Positions 1 through 25,493 of a stretch of 64,000 nucleotides of DNA are shown piece after piece (position 1 is the stretch's first letter; every line of letters starts with the position of its first letter). Location: the NCBI GenBank assembly GCA_029817715.1, contig JARUPY010000397.1, forward strand, positions 4,402,001-4,466,000, given 5' to 3'. The stretch is from Melastoma dodecandrum (Eukaryota; Streptophyta; Magnoliopsida; Myrtales; Melastomataceae). The notes under the pieces were generated by a model. It had not been told where the DNA came from and searched no databases. It was given only the letters and a program-made list of their open reading frames with translations. Both the position numbers and the translations under genes were made by a program.

Positions 1-462
1 TAAAGTCGTCTTTAGTATATATATATATATACATAAAACTATGTTTTATGATTTATTTTCGCAACATGAGTAAATTAAAAAATATATTTTTACCATAGGC
101 TTTTTAGGTACTTTTTTCCTCGTACGATGAGATATAAAAAATTGTTAACTAATAAATTTAATGCGTTCATAAAGTTTTTATTTCAAATAACTACTTTTTT
201 ACATAAGTTTGTTACTCACCTACTTTATCAAGTAAAGTCACAGCTCTTGAGAAATTTAAAAGTAGTCGATAATTTCTGAAATTTATAACCGTAATTTTTT
301 TAATTAACCGTAAGGACGTTAATTACTATGTATATATATACATACTAAAAGAAAATGGCTCCTTAAAAAAATATAAGCCCGCGCAATTCGAAAATTCACA
401 TTTCCCCACGAATTCCCCACACCACCATCACCACCACCCCCCCCACACGGCGGCGGGCGGAG
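1..462. promoter_or_regulatory. AT-rich upstream region and 5' leader of WEE1
   Basis: No gene is seen here. Positions 1-350 are AT-rich with TA runs near 18-30 and 330-342. From about 400 the sequence turns C-rich (repeated CCACCA/CCCC just before the ATG at 463), which looks like a short 5' leader. The promoter assignment rests only on position; no core element is convincing. Confidence 0.35.
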
Positions 463-3400
463 ATGAAGAGGAAGGGCGCCGTCAAGCGAACCACCACCAC
501 CACCGCTACCGCCTGCAAGAAGAGGAGCTCGGGTTCCGGTTCCGTTTCCGCCTCCAGGCGGACTGCCTCGTCGTCCCTGGCTGACCTCGAGGTCCAGCTC
601 GGCAAGGCGTCTCTTCGCCAACAGTCTTCCATCGACCTCGTCCCTAGGGTTATGGACTTTGAGGAGGATGCTCGTGGCGATTCCTTGGACGCGGAACCCC
701 CCGCTAATGTGGATTGTATCCTCAGTCAGGATTTCTTCTGGTAAATTTCTGCGTCGGATTCTGTTATCTTTCGTGTTTGCCCCGTGCGTGTATTTTGTGG
801 AGTTCACCCGTTGATGTTTATGCAGTACGCCTGATTACATCACTCCCAATGATCAGAATGTGGTTAGTGATCTCGACTGTGGCAAGGTGGAGGTAGGCGA
901 TTTGTCCTCTGAGTTTGTTTTGCCGTCAATTTCTACCCGTTCTTACTAGAATTAGGCCGTTTCTATTTCTCCGGGTTGTAATTTTTGCATGTGATTTCTC
1001 AGGACGTTATCCGTTGCCCTAAGTCTCCCGAGAAAACTATCACTGCTTCGAGCAGACAATACAGGCAGGGTGAGGCAAATTGCTTCAATTTCTTAGTAGA
1101 TGATCCAGTAGTTCCTTATGATTTTTTATCATGTGCAATTATTGTTCTGAAGGATTTGATGTGAATTTCGCTGGAGCTCGACTGGTTAATTCCCTCTCTA
1201 TTTGCAATTATCGCCCCCTTTCGACTTTGAGAAAAGATATTTGTATTCCACAAACAACCCCCCTCCTCCCCATGTTTTCTGATATTGCCATTTCTTATTA
1301 TTCATACGAGATTTCCCCAGCTTGCCTATTTATATAATAAGGAATGGGGGACTTCAGGGAGTTTGCCGATGCTTATTCCCCAGCATTGCTGGTGTGAGAC
1401 CTCCTCAGTTCCCCATTCCTCAAGGAGTTCATTCAAGTAAGACAATTGTTATGAAGTAGAGGAATATAACGTCACTAGTAAACCTCCCAAAGATATAATG
1501 GTAGCGTACTTCAAGCACGTGGTTCTCTTGTAATTTGAATTGGTGCTGTGTTTCTAGGTTTTCTGTTTCTTCTTGCACCATGGATTTATATTTTCGCATT
1601 TTGATGGCTAGATTGAGGAAGTGCTATAGTGGCACAGCCTTGCTTTGTGATAACAACAACTTGATAAGCAGCCATTTCTACTGTGCTGCAAATACGAAAT
1701 GTCGTGCTTTCTCGTGCATGGCAAAATAGCCTTCTTGTAACTCAAGATGTCGGTGCTATTCATTAGTCTATCTAGACATATTCAGATGATGTGGTTGGGT
1801 TGACTGCAAAAGGTGATTGAGGTTTTTTGTACCTTAGTAGGTTTAGTTGCATATCTTAAGGCTTTCTCTGACTTGATAGTATCGACTATGTAGATCGTCG
1901 CACCATTATTAATTCTCAAAGCCCCATCTTGTTTGGAAGTGAGCACCTGGAAAGCCTCGCGGATGTTGAAGAAGACGATGAAGCTCGGTTTGAGAAGAGA
2001 AAGACAAATGGATTGGAGAAACCTCATAGTTACATTTCACAATCTGCTGTAGCCTTACGTTGCCGAGTCATGCCCCCACCTTGCATTGAGAATCCCTTTC
2101 TTCGTGCTACTTCATATGTTGATGTTGGCCCTTTGGGTAATCAAAGGGTGAAATTCCCAGGTATGCCTTCTATAATTTGCCCATTATGCTATGTTGAGAA
2201 ATCTCAAGGTCTCCTTCTTGAGGTGTCTCCAAGGAGTTTTAAATAACTAATTATCCGAAAACATCTCAGGGATTGATTTAAATAGGCTCTTTGCTAACTG
2301 TAAGTGACTTGGTAAGAACAGTGATATTCGATGATGTCATGCAGGTTTTTTTCCTGCAGTAGTTGGTGGTGATGGTCTTTCGAGGTATCATACAGACTTC
2401 CACGAAATTAAGGTCTACAATTTGATATTTTAAACTATTTGTCATATGTATTGGTATATTGCTGCATCACGTTTGGAAACTGAGTCTACTGAGGGTTGTG
2501 ACTATTGTTTGTTCCAATTTCAGCAAATAGGTGCTGGGAATTTCAGCCAAGTTTTTCAAGTCTTGAAAAGAATAGACGGTTGCTTGTATGCTGTGAAGCA
2601 AAGTACAAGGCCCTTGCATTTAGATAGAGAAAGGTAGAGCAAGATACTTCTGTTTCTTGAGTATTTTCCGATGGCTTGTCTTGCCATGCTAAAGCCATCG
2701 TTGGCAGGAGAATTGCATTGATGGAAGTACAATGCTTGGCTGGTTTAGGTTAGTTTGGGTGCTGTCCATGGAATCATCAAAGATGCGTATCTGCCGCAAT
2801 GTGCCCACTTACCAGTTCGTTCATTTCATTATAGGGTCTCAAGAAAACATTGTTGGGTACTACTCGTCTTGGTTCGAGAATGAACATCTGTACATTCAAA
2901 TGGAGCTGTGTGATTACAGTGTCTCTATGCAAAGACCTTCCCATTTGTTCACGGAGGATGAAGCTTTGGTAGTTCTCCATCAGGTGATCCTTTTTCATCA
3001 TAGTCAGTTTTGATGCCGTTAGATTGGATATCTAAATGACTTTAAAGTTTTTAAGCTCGTTGTACACTTGACATTATTCCAACTGCGGATGCTTTTGTCA
3101 TTGAAGTGCCACTTACTTCATATGAACACTGACTATAACCTGACTAATTCATTCTCTGAAAAATTACCTCGGACAGGGAGCATCTCATGAATGCCCTTCC
3201 TAACCGAAGTAGATAATCTCAGTGCATGGAGAATAAATAAAATATATGTCACGTTAATGTTGCAACATTGTGTTCTTATGAATACATCACGATCTATGAT
3301 TTCTTTACCTCCAGGATTAGCTACATTTAGTTCTTTTTCATCAGATGGCTTTGCTTTTAATGGATGTTTAAATACCTGCAGATCGCCAAGGCACTGTCGT

Positions 3401-3953
3401 TCATTCATGCAGGGGGAATTGCCCATTTAGATGTGAAGCCAGATAATATATATGTGAAAAGCGGGGTCCATAAGCTTGGAGATTTTGGTTGTGCTACGCT
3501 CCTTGACAAGAGTCTCCCCGTGGAGGAAGGCGACGTGCGGTACATGCCCCATGAAATCTTGAATGACAACTACGAATACCTTGATAAGGCAGACATATTC
3601 TCCTTGGGAGTTTCTATATATGAGCTAGTGAGGGGTGCACCTTTGCCGGAAAGCGGTCCATCATTTCTGAATCTGAGGGAGGGGAAGCTGCCACTTCTAC
3701 CTGGGCATTCCCTACAGTTTCAGAACTTGCTCAAGGTTCGTCCTGTCCTCAGAGTTAATACATCTTTTTGTATAAATGCCTTTGGAATTACAATATAATA
3801 GAATTCAAGGAACTAGATAACTGTGGATGCATCTCCCCCATGCAGGCAATGATGGATCCGAACCCTGTTCAAAGGCCTTCCGCAAGAGAGTTGCTGAACA
3901 ATGCAATATTTGACAAGTTGAAGAATGGGAAGGAGCCATGCCCGAGTCTGTAA
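463..3953 (+). CDS. WEE1: WEE1-type protein kinase (10 exons)
   Basis: WEE1 phosphorylates cyclin-dependent kinase on the inhibitory tyrosine. In plants it mainly acts in the nuclear DNA-damage/replication checkpoint (family knowledge). Exons that keep one reading frame: 463-740, 826-892, 1003-1069, 1894-2160, 2345-2412, 2524-2633, 2708-2748, 2835-2983, 3382-3735, 3846-3953; total 1509 nt, 502 aa. The N-terminal part is basic and low-complexity, then contains FFCTPDYITP and a VALRCRVMPPPC block, both typical of plant WEE1. The kinase domain shows IGAGNFSQV (glycine loop), YAVK (ATP lysine), HLDVKPDN (catalytic loop), GDFGCA (Mg-binding) and VEEGDVRYMPHEIL (activation segment). Length is close to Arabidopsis WEE1. 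No stop or frameshift was found. The start is the first ATG after a C-rich leader. The least certain boundary is the exon 4 acceptor (TAG at 1891-1893). Confidence 0.93.
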
Positions 3954-4356
3954 AAGGGATCTCCTGCGCCTGTCCTGAGTGGATATTTGGTCAGAACATA
4001 TGTATTCGCTGCCATTTGGACGATGACTAGCGGAATGTCCTCCAAGAACATAGTAACCGTTGACTAGGGAATGTCCTCCAGCTTCATTCAGGCACCCGAG
4101 TTTGGGTTAAATGGCGGGTGCCAATTTTGTGTATAAGAGGGGAATGAAGGAATCATGTGCTTGGAGGAGGAGTAATGCTTTTGGTGGAAGAAGTGATAAT
4201 TTTTGTTGCGAAACCAAATGTATCAAAGCAACAAATTCAAAATACAGAAATATGTGTTTTGTTTTTAAATAACGTTGGTCTGGAAATTATTTTATCAAAT
4301 ACCATCGAAAGTTTGGAAATTCTTTAACTAAGTGGAATAGCCTTCTAGGATCGCGA
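3954..4356. other. WEE1 3' flank with small duplication
   Basis: No gene is seen. Probable 3' UTR of WEE1, then spacer. A short imperfect direct duplication (GACTAG..GGAATGTCCTCCA) occurs at about 4024-4042 and 4062-4080. Confidence 0.4.
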
Positions 4357-4719
4357 TGTACAATCGAAGAAGACAAGGAATGAAGAAGGACTAATCTTCC
4401 TGAAGAACTCAGCCGAAACTTTCATTCAAGTCGGATGTCAAAGTACAACAGAAACAGAGAATAGTTTTACAAATCCAGCCTCCCTCCTAACTCCTGTTTT
4501 CTCCCTTCTTATATGTTGTAACTACATTTGTGACTACTTTAACCGAATACAACAGAAACAGTTTATTAAGCAACTACTTCTTGTTGCACTTGCTCCACCT
4601 CTCTTCTTCCCTTCGCCACATCCTTTCTGTCATTTGACGAACTGCAACCATGTAACAACCAATTCTTCAGCTCCCGCGAATACTCTGCATCACAAAGAAT
4701 TGCAGCACATGACAATCCA
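4357..4719 (-). repeat. 3' LTR of truncated gypsy element
   Basis: The block begins TGTACAATCG and ends ACAATCCA, so it reads TG..CA as an LTR should. On the minus strand it is preceded by a purine tract (complement of CTCCCCTTAG at 4720-4729), a plausible polypurine tract, and contains a TATA-like CATATAAG (plus 4507-4515). It lies just downstream of the minus-strand integrase ORF. Between LTR and ORF, AGCTTGTCCTCAAGC occurs twice (about 4736 and 4790). No second LTR was found, so the boundaries are inferred. Confidence 0.6.
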
Positions 4720-4818
4720 CTCCCCTTAGAATTTAGCTTGTCCTCAAGCTACTCTTCCCTCCACACTCATTCCTCCCCCCCTTAAAAGCCAGCTTGTCCT
4801 CAAGCGCCACATCAAGAT

Positions 4819-5661
4819 TTACTCAAAATCAGGAAAACGTCTAATGAAATCGGGATATGATTCCCATGTAGCATCATTGATATCTCCATTCGACCAATGA
4901 ACCAAAACATACACCACAGCCTCCTGCCCCTGTTTAACCATCTTCCGATCCAAAATGGCTAATGGCTTGGCAGACAAATTGTTCTGATCATCAAGATCTG
5001 GCATTGAACAAGTCAGAGGGGCTGTACCGTCATGCTTCTTTAGGAGAGAAACATGGAAAACAGGGTGAAGTTTCGCTTCCACAGGTAATTGTAACTTGTA
5101 AGCCACTGTGCCGATTCTGGCCACGATTGGAAAAGGGCCAAAAAAGCGTGGAGACAATTTAGCTGAATGTCTGTTAGCAAGAGTGCGCTGCCGATAAGGT
5201 TGAAGCTTGACATAGACAAGATCACCAACCTCAAACTCCACATCCGTCCTACCTTTATCAGCTTGATACTTAAACCGATCTTGGGCACGCTTCAAATGGA
5301 ACTTTAACATCCTTAAACATTCTTCCCTGGCCTGCAGACTCCTATCCACAGCTGCGACAACATTGTCTCCTCCAACATACGGCATATGCAGAGCTGGTGA
5401 CTGACCATAGACAATTTCATAAGGGGTGGCTTTGGCAAAAGAATGGTACGAAGTGTTGTACCACCATTCAGCCAAAGGAAGCCACTGCAACCAATCCTTT
5501 GGTCGCTCACCAGTCATGCATCGCAAATAATTTTCCAAGCATTTGTTGGCTACCTCCGATTGACCATCGGTTTGTAGATGATAGCTTGTAGACATGAGGA
5601 GATCAACCTGCTGAAGACGAAATAGTTCTTTATTTGCCGAATTAGTTTTCGGACCAACGTT
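4819..5661 (-). pseudogene. Ty3/gypsy integrase C-terminal fragment
   Basis: About 280 codons, open on the minus strand, match the end of a gypsy polyprotein: the integrase core end with YHLQTDGQSEVANKCLE (the DDE glutamate) and WLPLAEWWYNTSYH, then a GDLVYVKLQPYRQ region, and a chromodomain-like tail (VLVHWSNGDINDATWES) as in chromoviruses. The reverse transcriptase, RNase H and integrase start are missing. Coding similarity stops near 5661, and the residues before LFRLQQVD are unrelated flank. This is a 5'-truncated, immobile copy sitting between WEE1 and the AAA gene. The chromodomain suggests chromatin-directed integration in the intact family. Confidence 0.85.
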
Positions 5662-5673
5662 ATTTAGGAACAA

Positions 5674-7989
5674 AACTCCATATAATTAACCATATCGTGT
5701 GATATCTACTACTACCGCTAGCCTTTATTACTCCATCTCAATTCAAATTAAATATACAATTAACTAATATAGTAACTAAACTATGAGAATAAATTAAAGC
5801 GATGAAAAAGAATCCGCCAAATAATGAAATAGTATCAACAAATATTTTAATTTTTTAGTAAATATTTTGAGACCTCTTTAAAAAAGAACACAATTATAGT
5901 GGTCAATAGCTAGGTACTTGATATTATTTATCTATTGACCAATAATATAGCTGAACGTGTCGAACGGGATCGGTTCGAATGGAAGAGATCATGATATATA
6001 TGTGTACTGACGAGGAAGTGTTTTATTTGAGTATTGACAAATTAGGGAAGATGGTTAAAATGGACTACATAAAGAACATTACTCTTTATATGTGATGAGG
6101 AAATAGTCTTTGATTATGATATGTAATGTCACATTATTTAGATACTATTGAATTTCCTAACCATGGAAAGCATCACATATCTCAATCGATGCATGATGCA
6201 AGTCCAAAAGTGCAACCAGATAATGGTAAATGAACAAAGAAGATGAGTTATGAGCGAATTTTTCATGGAGCTGACTTCGTCCGTCGTGTTTTTCAATGAC
6301 TCGACTCCAACTCGATTGAGTAATGCACACGACTCATGAAATAAATTGATGCGGCTTATTTGTTTTCATATATTCCATGAGTATCGCGGTTAGGGACACT
6401 CGTTAAATTCAACGTGTCGTGAATTTAAATGCCTATAATTAAATTAAAAATAAAAAATAATTATTTTTTTTTTTTAAATATTAATAATAATATTGCAAAA
6501 ATAAAGAAGTCTTTCGTTTCTTTTTGTGGTGGATCGCATAAAAAAAACGTGATGCTTTCTAGCATAGCAAGAATTGCGTTCGATGAAAGCTCATCCCTTC
6601 TAGTGAAGACTTAAAATAGTATTTTAAAAAATAATATAAAAGGCGAATTACTTTTTTCCTTTTTATATTGAGAAATACTCTTTTCTACACGAAACAAATT
6701 ATTAAAAATGTGATATTGAATTTCTTAAACGATGTGATATAGTATTCATATTATTTTAATATATTTTATTAATAGGAGAGTTATGTAAGTAATTAGTTTA
6801 GCCTGAATTATATACAACGGACAAACACTTGTTTTATTTGTATTAGAGTTCTTAAACGTTTATAAATTATAGTATTGTAAAACATAAAAAGTACAAACTC
6901 TTTTTATTACTAATGCTATCATTTCCTAGATAGCAAACTCACATTTTGCTTAGCGGACGTTAAAAAAAATTTACGAAATATGGTAGTTAGTTTTGAAATT
7001 CCAAAAATACCATCGAAGTCAGACTTTATAAGTCCGACTATTTTTTACTTTTAGAAAATCGCATTTATAAAATTCGATTTTAAGATATTATTTGCGAAAT
7101 TTTAAAAGTATTTAATTTATTTCATATTTTTTTTTCCGCTTAACAGTATTACAAAACATAACTGGACGCTAAAGATTCTCGTGTCAAAAATCGTATTTTA
7201 AAAACACGATCTTTTTCTTTCGATGTAAAAAGCAAATTATATTATGCAAAAAGTGACAAATCTTTTTATAAATGAGGTCGCATTTATTAACACGAAATAA
7301 TTTAAAAATCATCATTAAATGTGAATTTAATATATTAATTTAATATATTTTGAAGCGGGGTAGATCTTCTATCTTCTCTAATTAATTGGTCGTGAATGAT
7401 ATATAAAAGCCAAAATAATTGTTTGTTTTATTTATAATAGAGCAGTAACTTTATATCTCTACATTTTTAGAATTTTTAATTCAAGAAAATATTTTAAAAT
7501 CATCACTTTTTAAAAATAATATCGATTATATTATTATAAAAATTAAAACAACACAGCTTTTAGTTTTGAAGAAATTCAAATGTCTGATAACAATATGCCC
7601 TGTTTTATATAATTCAAATAATTAAAAAAAGAAGTGATTTAAAATATTTTTTAATACATTAATTTTTCTATAATAAATATAAATAAACATGATTAATACC
7701 TAATAATTGTTATAATATAATAACCACATACCTGTCACTTCTTCACTTTCTCAACAAACCCCTTACCTACTAACATCATTTACTAATACAACACACCCCG
7801 TTCTCGCAACCTTTTTCGTCCTCCCACTCGATCCATATTCTCTTACAACCTCAAAAAATTCCCAAATCCACACACCCTTTTACCCTATGTCGCCCTAACC
7901 CATCAATCCTCTTGCCGGGATCTCTTGGAAGCCCGTAAAGGATCTTTGGAGTGTTTCCGTGAGGTTGCTTTCTGGGTTCTGCATCGATC
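5674..7989. other. AT-rich intergenic spacer
   Basis: No gene is supported. The sequence is strongly AT-rich with homopolymer runs, e.g. around 6462-6480. One MULE-end-like segment (6950-7150) is listed separately. From about 7735 the sequence becomes C-rich (CTTCTTCACTTTC, CCCCTTACC), which looks like the promoter or 5' UTR of the AAA ATPase gene starting at 7990. Confidence 0.4.
6950..7150. repeat. Degenerate MULE terminal remnant
   Basis: Positions about 6958-7015 (TTTACGAAATATGG ... ATACCATCGAAGTC) align by eye with the MULE-1 terminal repeat (TTTACGAAATACGG ... GGTTTTACCGTCG, 24288-24335). It is followed by GAAGTCAGAC-TTTATAA-GTCCGACTA, an imperfect palindrome like those of MULE-2. AGCGGA at about 6952 pairs with TCCGCT at about 7135, suggesting an inverted-repeat element. 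No target duplication could be recognised. Confidence 0.45.
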
Positions 7990-21613
<13,624 letters not shown>

Positions 21614-22669
21614 TTTTCCGTTTGGAGGTACATACATAATCTGTATAGCTTCAATCCTATCTGCGATTTAGAGAGACTGCTGTTTGTTTGCCCCCTTACA
21701 GAGGTTATGGTCCATTGGAGCTTTTTTAAAGTTACCCAACCCTCCATTACGGTCGGTTAAGGCCTTTTCCAGTTATGTCGATCCCCATTTTTGACCACAA
21801 GTCGGGTAGTTTATGAGCGCGAATTGAATCAGCCTGCCGCAGAGAGCGTCCTTGTATGTACATACTAAGATTGATGATAGTCGAGAATAAAATTTATGAT
21901 TTTTTTACCCATTCTTATTCTGAATCCAACTTGTGGAATAGTTATTTTTTTCTTACACCAATGCGTTGCCCTGTTTTCTTTTAATTTCCTGTTGCCATTC
22001 CCTCCTATGAGGTAAAAATGTGGTGCTCCTTGGCTGCCATTTTTCATGTAAAAGGATTACATGAAGTTTGTATGGAAATATTGTTGATTGTTAAAAAATT
22101 TGTGAAACACGATTCGAGTTTGTGAAACTATGGCAATATTGCTTCAGCCGCGGTGCTTCGAGCAGCGACACTAAGTTAGGAGAATCTATATAGTGGTTGG
22201 AAACCCTAATATTATTAGGGTAGATGCACCATTCATTCCACATAAAAACGATTTTGGAATCGGGGAGAGAGGTTGGAATGACGAAGGGATGTAGGTCAGA
22301 ATGAGGGAGGGAGGTCGGAATAGAGCACGCGGACGGCATCGGTGCACCGGCGCGGACGGGAATGCCCAGGAGATGGGCGACCGACCGGACAGTGGGAACC
22401 AGATTGATGTTTGATTCCAGGTAGAGGTACATTGGTTTATCATATGGCATGATCGGTGATAATGATCTAAGAGCAGCGCAGTTATTTGGTTGTCATGAGC
22501 TGATTCAAGTTGGGGTAGACTCACTTGTGAATTCTAGGTGAAGCATGAAGTCGGGTAGAGGTCAGGGCGGTTACATCCCCCTCCTCCTTTCGAGACTTTT
22601 TGGAGTAATATAATGTATCAACAAACATTGCCTTTGGAGCCAATTTTATGGACATTTAGGTAGCATGGC
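21614..22669. other. 3' flank of the AAA gene and spacer
   Basis: No gene is supported. 21614-21900 is probably the 3' UTR (an AATAAA at about 21887-21892 could serve as a polyadenylation signal). 22140-22560 is more GC-rich with repeated GGGAGAGAGGTCGGAATGA-type motifs. The overlapping minus-strand ORFs there have no recognisable domain. Confidence 0.35.
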
Positions 22670-23200
22670 TAGTTTAAATATGTTGTAAATGGAACCGACT
22701 AAAATGACGTATAAGTAAGCTTACTTGTCATGTACTAAATTTTGTTGATTTTTAGTACATTTTTACTAAAAATCGACAAAATTTAGTAAATATCCTAAAT
22801 TTGCTTCAAAGTGGTTTGATAACAAGCAGATGAACTTAGTACATATTTAGTCTAATTGAATGAACTTTTACTAAATTCGTGTCAGCAAGCTCGCTAAAAT
22901 GCACTAAATAGTGTTAGTAATGTATTAAACTTTTACTTGTTAATATATTTGCCTAAAAGAACCCCTTAATAAGCTGGTGGATTAGTAAATCGTTAGTAAA
23001 ATAACTAAGCCTGTTACTATATATTTTAATACTTTTATACTAAAATTGTTTGATAAATTACTAAATTACTAAAATGGTTTAGTAAAATGCTAGTACATTT
23101 TTACTAAAAAGTTTGTTATTGTACTAAGTAATTGTTCGACTTGGTAAAATATTAACGTTTTACCAAACTGTTCATATGGGCTTAGTAAAAACGAACGGGC
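22670..23200. repeat. TTAGTA/TACTAA-rich repeat
   Basis: About half a kilobase in which TTAGTA or its complement TACTAA recurs every 15-25 bp on both strands. A strong inverted repeat lies at about 22733-22790 (TACTAAATTTTG .. CAAAATTTAGTA around TTTTAGTACATTTTTACTAAAA). No coding frame and no TIR or target duplication was seen. Its class is unknown. Confidence 0.55.
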
Positions 23201-23399
23201 TTTTATGAAGCCACATCCATCTCCGTAATTATTGACATAAGTCATGCCACCTCCTCATCCGCCCTAGTCGTTTCTTCTTCCGACTCATCTTTCTTAATGG
23301 TCAACCTCAGTCATGTAGCCTCCACCACCTCGCCCTCCTCCATCCTAGCTACCTCTGCCGTCGTGCCCTCCTCCTCTCCCACCACCTTCTTTGTGACGG

Positions 23400-23850
23400 T
23401 CAATCTCGACAGAAAACTATGTTAAGCTATAAGAAGATATTTTTGAAATAGTAGCATAAATCGAAAAAAATCCAAAGTATAAGACAATTGATAATTTGAC
23501 GTATTGAAATTGGAATGAATATCCTTAGACGACTTGTGTCACACATGACGCTGTTAGTTGCTGACTAACGAAGGTTATATTGGAAATAATGACCGAACGT
23601 TAGGTTATTGGAAAATATTTTTAAAACGTTAGGATAAATCGAAAAAATGATCAAGATATAAACATATTTAATGCCCGAATAAAAAGAAGCAAGTCGCTCG
23701 CATCGCTTCTTTTTTATTTGGTCAAATTATCAAATATACCTCGTACTTCGATCTTTTTTTTTTCGATTTATCCTAATGTCTCGAAAATGTATTTTTATAA
23801 CCATTCGACCTTTACCTCCATCCAATATAACCTCTGTTTGTTGTAGCCAA
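23400..23850. repeat. Foldback element with an extra arm copy
   Basis: Arm 1 (about 23574-23690: GTTATATTGGA .. AGGATAAATCGAAAAAA .. AATAAAAAGAAGC) is the inverse of arm 2 (about 23705-23843: GCTTCTTTTTTATT .. TTTTTTTCGATTTATCCTAA .. TCCAATATAAC). The loop is short (AAGTCGCTCGCAT). A partial third copy of the arm in direct orientation lies at about 23430-23530 (ATAAATCGAAAAAAATCC). It looks like a decayed hairpin-type MITE. No product is encoded. Confidence 0.65.
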
Positions 23851-24249
23851 ATGAACCCAATATGAAAGTAAACAAGACGAAACGAAGAATACAACATAAA
23901 TTATCATGCATGTGCTCAAGAAAACTCAAAACTACTGATCAATACCGTTCTTTTCATCCTTCGGACGTTTCTCGTCTGAGGATGAGGCCATGACCACGAC
24001 GAAGGGAATCGCCAGGGAGCACGCGATCTCCATCTTCCTCTTGGATAGGAAGAACAAATATTACGTACACTACTTATAAAAAAAAAAAAAAAATTACGTG
24101 CACTGGAACCAAAAAGAAGACTTTGATAGATTGTAGTTATTTATAGTGATTCTTAAGTCGATATGACCGATCCAACTAGGGAGAAAATCGTACTAGCCGT
24201 TGATAGACATAGCGATAAACATGACTAAATGATAGGTACCAGAAAAAAC

Positions 24250-24775
24250 GAGTTTTGTACGGAAATACGGTTAGTTTTAAAAAAAATTTACGAAATACGG
24301 TCCCAGTTTCGTAAAATACGGTTTTACCGTCGAAGAGGCGCGCTGGATTACGAAGAGGGCGCGGTCCGGAAACGCGCCCTCCGTGTGCCCCAGTGAGTGG
24401 TGGGTTTCCAAAACCCGCCCCTACTGCGACTAAATCCCGCCCCTTACGCATGAACCGATCCCGTAGCGAAATAATGCATAAGTGTTCAAGGGGCGCGGTC
24501 TAAAACGCGCCCCTTGAAGAGGCCGTCTCCCCCCGTCCCTCCTTATCGTTTTGGACGTCTGACAGGGGCGGGTCACTCCCCCTCTGTCCCCCCTGTTCCC
24601 CCTTCAACAGTTAAAACACTCCCCCTGGTCCCCCCTATCCCCCCCAACCTTCGGCGAGTCCCCCCTGTCCCCCCCAAACCCGCCCCTCCAAAGGGTATTT
24701 GGCGTCAGACGGGGGGCGGGTTTTGAAAACCCGTCCCTCCAATAAAACAATAAGGGGCGGGTTTTCAGAACCCTA
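24250..24775 (+). repeat. MULE-1 left terminal inverted repeat
   Basis: Pairs with 30580-31132. The outer 90 bp is AT-rich (TACGGAAATACGGTTAG, ACGAAATACGG twice). Next come GC-rich palindromes of the form GGGGCG(C/G)G-T..A-C(C/G)CGCCCC (about 24352-24380, 24486-24513, 24711-24738). Then follows a C-run block (24517-24690, repeated CCCCCTGTCCC) that faces a G-run block in the right TIR. Confidence 0.8.
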
Positions 24776-25064
24776 AAATGCATTTTCAAAATCGGAACCG
24801 AAACCCTAAAACGCGTTTCGACCCTTCCGACCCCCGACCCCTCCGACCCCTCCGACCCTCGATTTCTCCGACCCCCGGTAACCGAAACCAACCTCCGTCC
24901 TCCTATGCCCCGTCCTCCATCCTCCCCGCCTCCGACATCCGTTCGTCCCGTCCCCCGTCCTTCTCGTCTTTCGTCCTCCCCTCGTCCTCCGTCCGCCCGT
25001 CCGACCTCCGACGTCCGACCTCCGATCTCCGCCCGTCCGACATCCGATTATCATCCGGTAAGTT

Positions 25065-25310
25065 TAATTATTTAGGTTAGATATTTTAGGTTACAAAATT
25101 TAGGTTAGAAAATTAGGTTAGAAATTTAGGTGAGATTTTTAGGTTATATAATTAGGTTAGAAATTTAGGATAGAAATTTAAGATAGAAAATTAGGTTAGA
25201 TTTTAGGTTAGAAAATATGGTTAGAAATTTAGGATAGAAATTTAGGATAGAAATGTAAGATAGAAATTTAGGTTATAAATTTATGTTAGAAATGTACACT
25301 GAAAATTTAG
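25065..25310. repeat. TTAGGTTAGAAA-type minisatellite
   Basis: About twenty imperfect head-to-tail copies of a 12-13-bp unit, (T)TTAGGTTAGAAA with variants TTAGGATAGAAA. It lies in MULE-1 between the C-rich leader and the transposase start. TTAGG recalls telomere repeats, but the plant telomere unit TTTAGGG is not present. Confidence 0.75.
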
Positions 25311-25493
25311 GATTGATTATTTAGTATATAAATTTATAAATTGATTTGATTATTTACAATTGTTGTTTGGTATTATTTGAATTGTTGTTTGGTATTATAA
25401 TTATGATGATTAATTATACGTTGTTTGAATTGTTGTAGGTATTATTAAGATCAAGAGGTTAGCTAATTCACGTAAGTTTTCCCTTACGTTTGA

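Noticed and set aside
319..807. 162-codon minus-strand ORF
   Set aside because: Antisense of WEE1 exon 1; Gly-rich because exon 1 is CCACCA/GCC-rich.
22091..22524. Two overlapping minus-strand ORFs (119 and 112 codons)
   Set aside because: Composition follows GGTCGGAATGA-type repeats; no domain, and both frames are equally open.
24604..25080. Overlapping Pro/Arg-rich ORFs on both strands
   Set aside because: Caused by C-run and CTCCGACC repeats of the MULE-1 leader; no start context or domain.
25065..25310. Interstitial telomere repeat
   Set aside because: The units read TTAGGTTAGAAA; the plant unit TTTAGGG is not found in tandem.
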